Assembly: GCA_029974875.1 (NCBI GenBank)
Contig: JARKQP010000709.1
Coordinates: forward strand, 1-5,658
Reading direction: 5' to 3'
DNA: 5,658 nucleotides
Origin: Mobilitalea sp.
Lineage (GTDB): Bacteria; Bacillota_A; Clostridia; Lachnospirales; Lachnospiraceae
Both the position numbers and the translations under genes were made by a program. How positions within the stretch are numbered: position 1 is the first letter of the stretch; each line of letters opens with the position of its first letter. The notes below the pieces were generated by a model. That model saw only the letters and a list, made by a program, of their open reading frames with translations, was not told where the DNA came from and did not search any database. This document shows, in pieces, positions 5,564-5,658 of the stretch.

Positions 5564-5658
5564 CATTGAAATACAATATAGCTGTAGGACAGAGGCAGCT
5601 GCTTTTATAAAGTGGTGTAATTTTCCGCAGAATACATGCATAAGGATTGATACATAAC
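5564..5658. other. Distal non-coding end of the window
   Basis: No gene is visible. The only structure seen is the short palindrome GCAGCTGC at 5595-5602. No promoter pair with acceptable boxes and spacing was found before the window ends. Confidence 0.4.

Overview
The window looks like a chromosomal segment from a low-to-moderate GC Gram-positive anaerobe, most likely a Clostridia/Lachnospiraceae-type Firmicute. The reasons are strong GGAGG-type ribosome binding sites, the style of the proteins, and a glmS ribozyme ahead of glmS, an arrangement typical of Firmicutes. The taxon is an inference; nothing here names a species.

Layout, left to right, all genes on the + strand. (1) Positions 1-462 hold the C-terminal end of a GH13-family alpha-glucosidase-like enzyme whose start lies outside the window. 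(2) Positions 548-1945 encode a 14-TM major facilitator exporter of the DHA2 (EmrB/QacA) type. (3) Positions 1946-2766 carry no gene but are the richest part of the window. They contain a roughly 190-nt element bounded by imperfect inverted repeats with a perfect 13-bp hairpin inside (MITE-like or a structured RNA). Next comes a complete glmS ribozyme (about 2328-2500, predicted cleavage between 2334 and 2335), then a long leader with further hairpins. (4) Positions 2767-4596 encode GlmS, glutamine-fructose-6-phosphate aminotransferase, with all key residues intact. (5) Positions 4769-5437 encode a left-handed beta-helix protein resembling the acetyltransferase half of GlmU without the pyrophosphorylase half. 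(6) A clear intrinsic terminator at about 5535-5563 closes the block; no gene was found after it.

How they work together: GlmS makes glucosamine-6-phosphate, the entry point to UDP-GlcNAc and so to peptidoglycan. The ribozyme upstream senses that product and self-cleaves to shut glmS down. The downstream beta-helix protein keeps the histidine that is catalytic in GlmU, so it may act later in the same amino-sugar pathway, or acylate another sugar nucleotide. The glycosidase and the exporter show no visible functional link to this block.

The glmS ribozyme itself is a known class. The less explained parts are the inverted-repeat element just upstream of it, which may carry the glmS promoter, the possible promoters downstream of the ribozyme, and the stand-alone GlmU-like acyltransferase.
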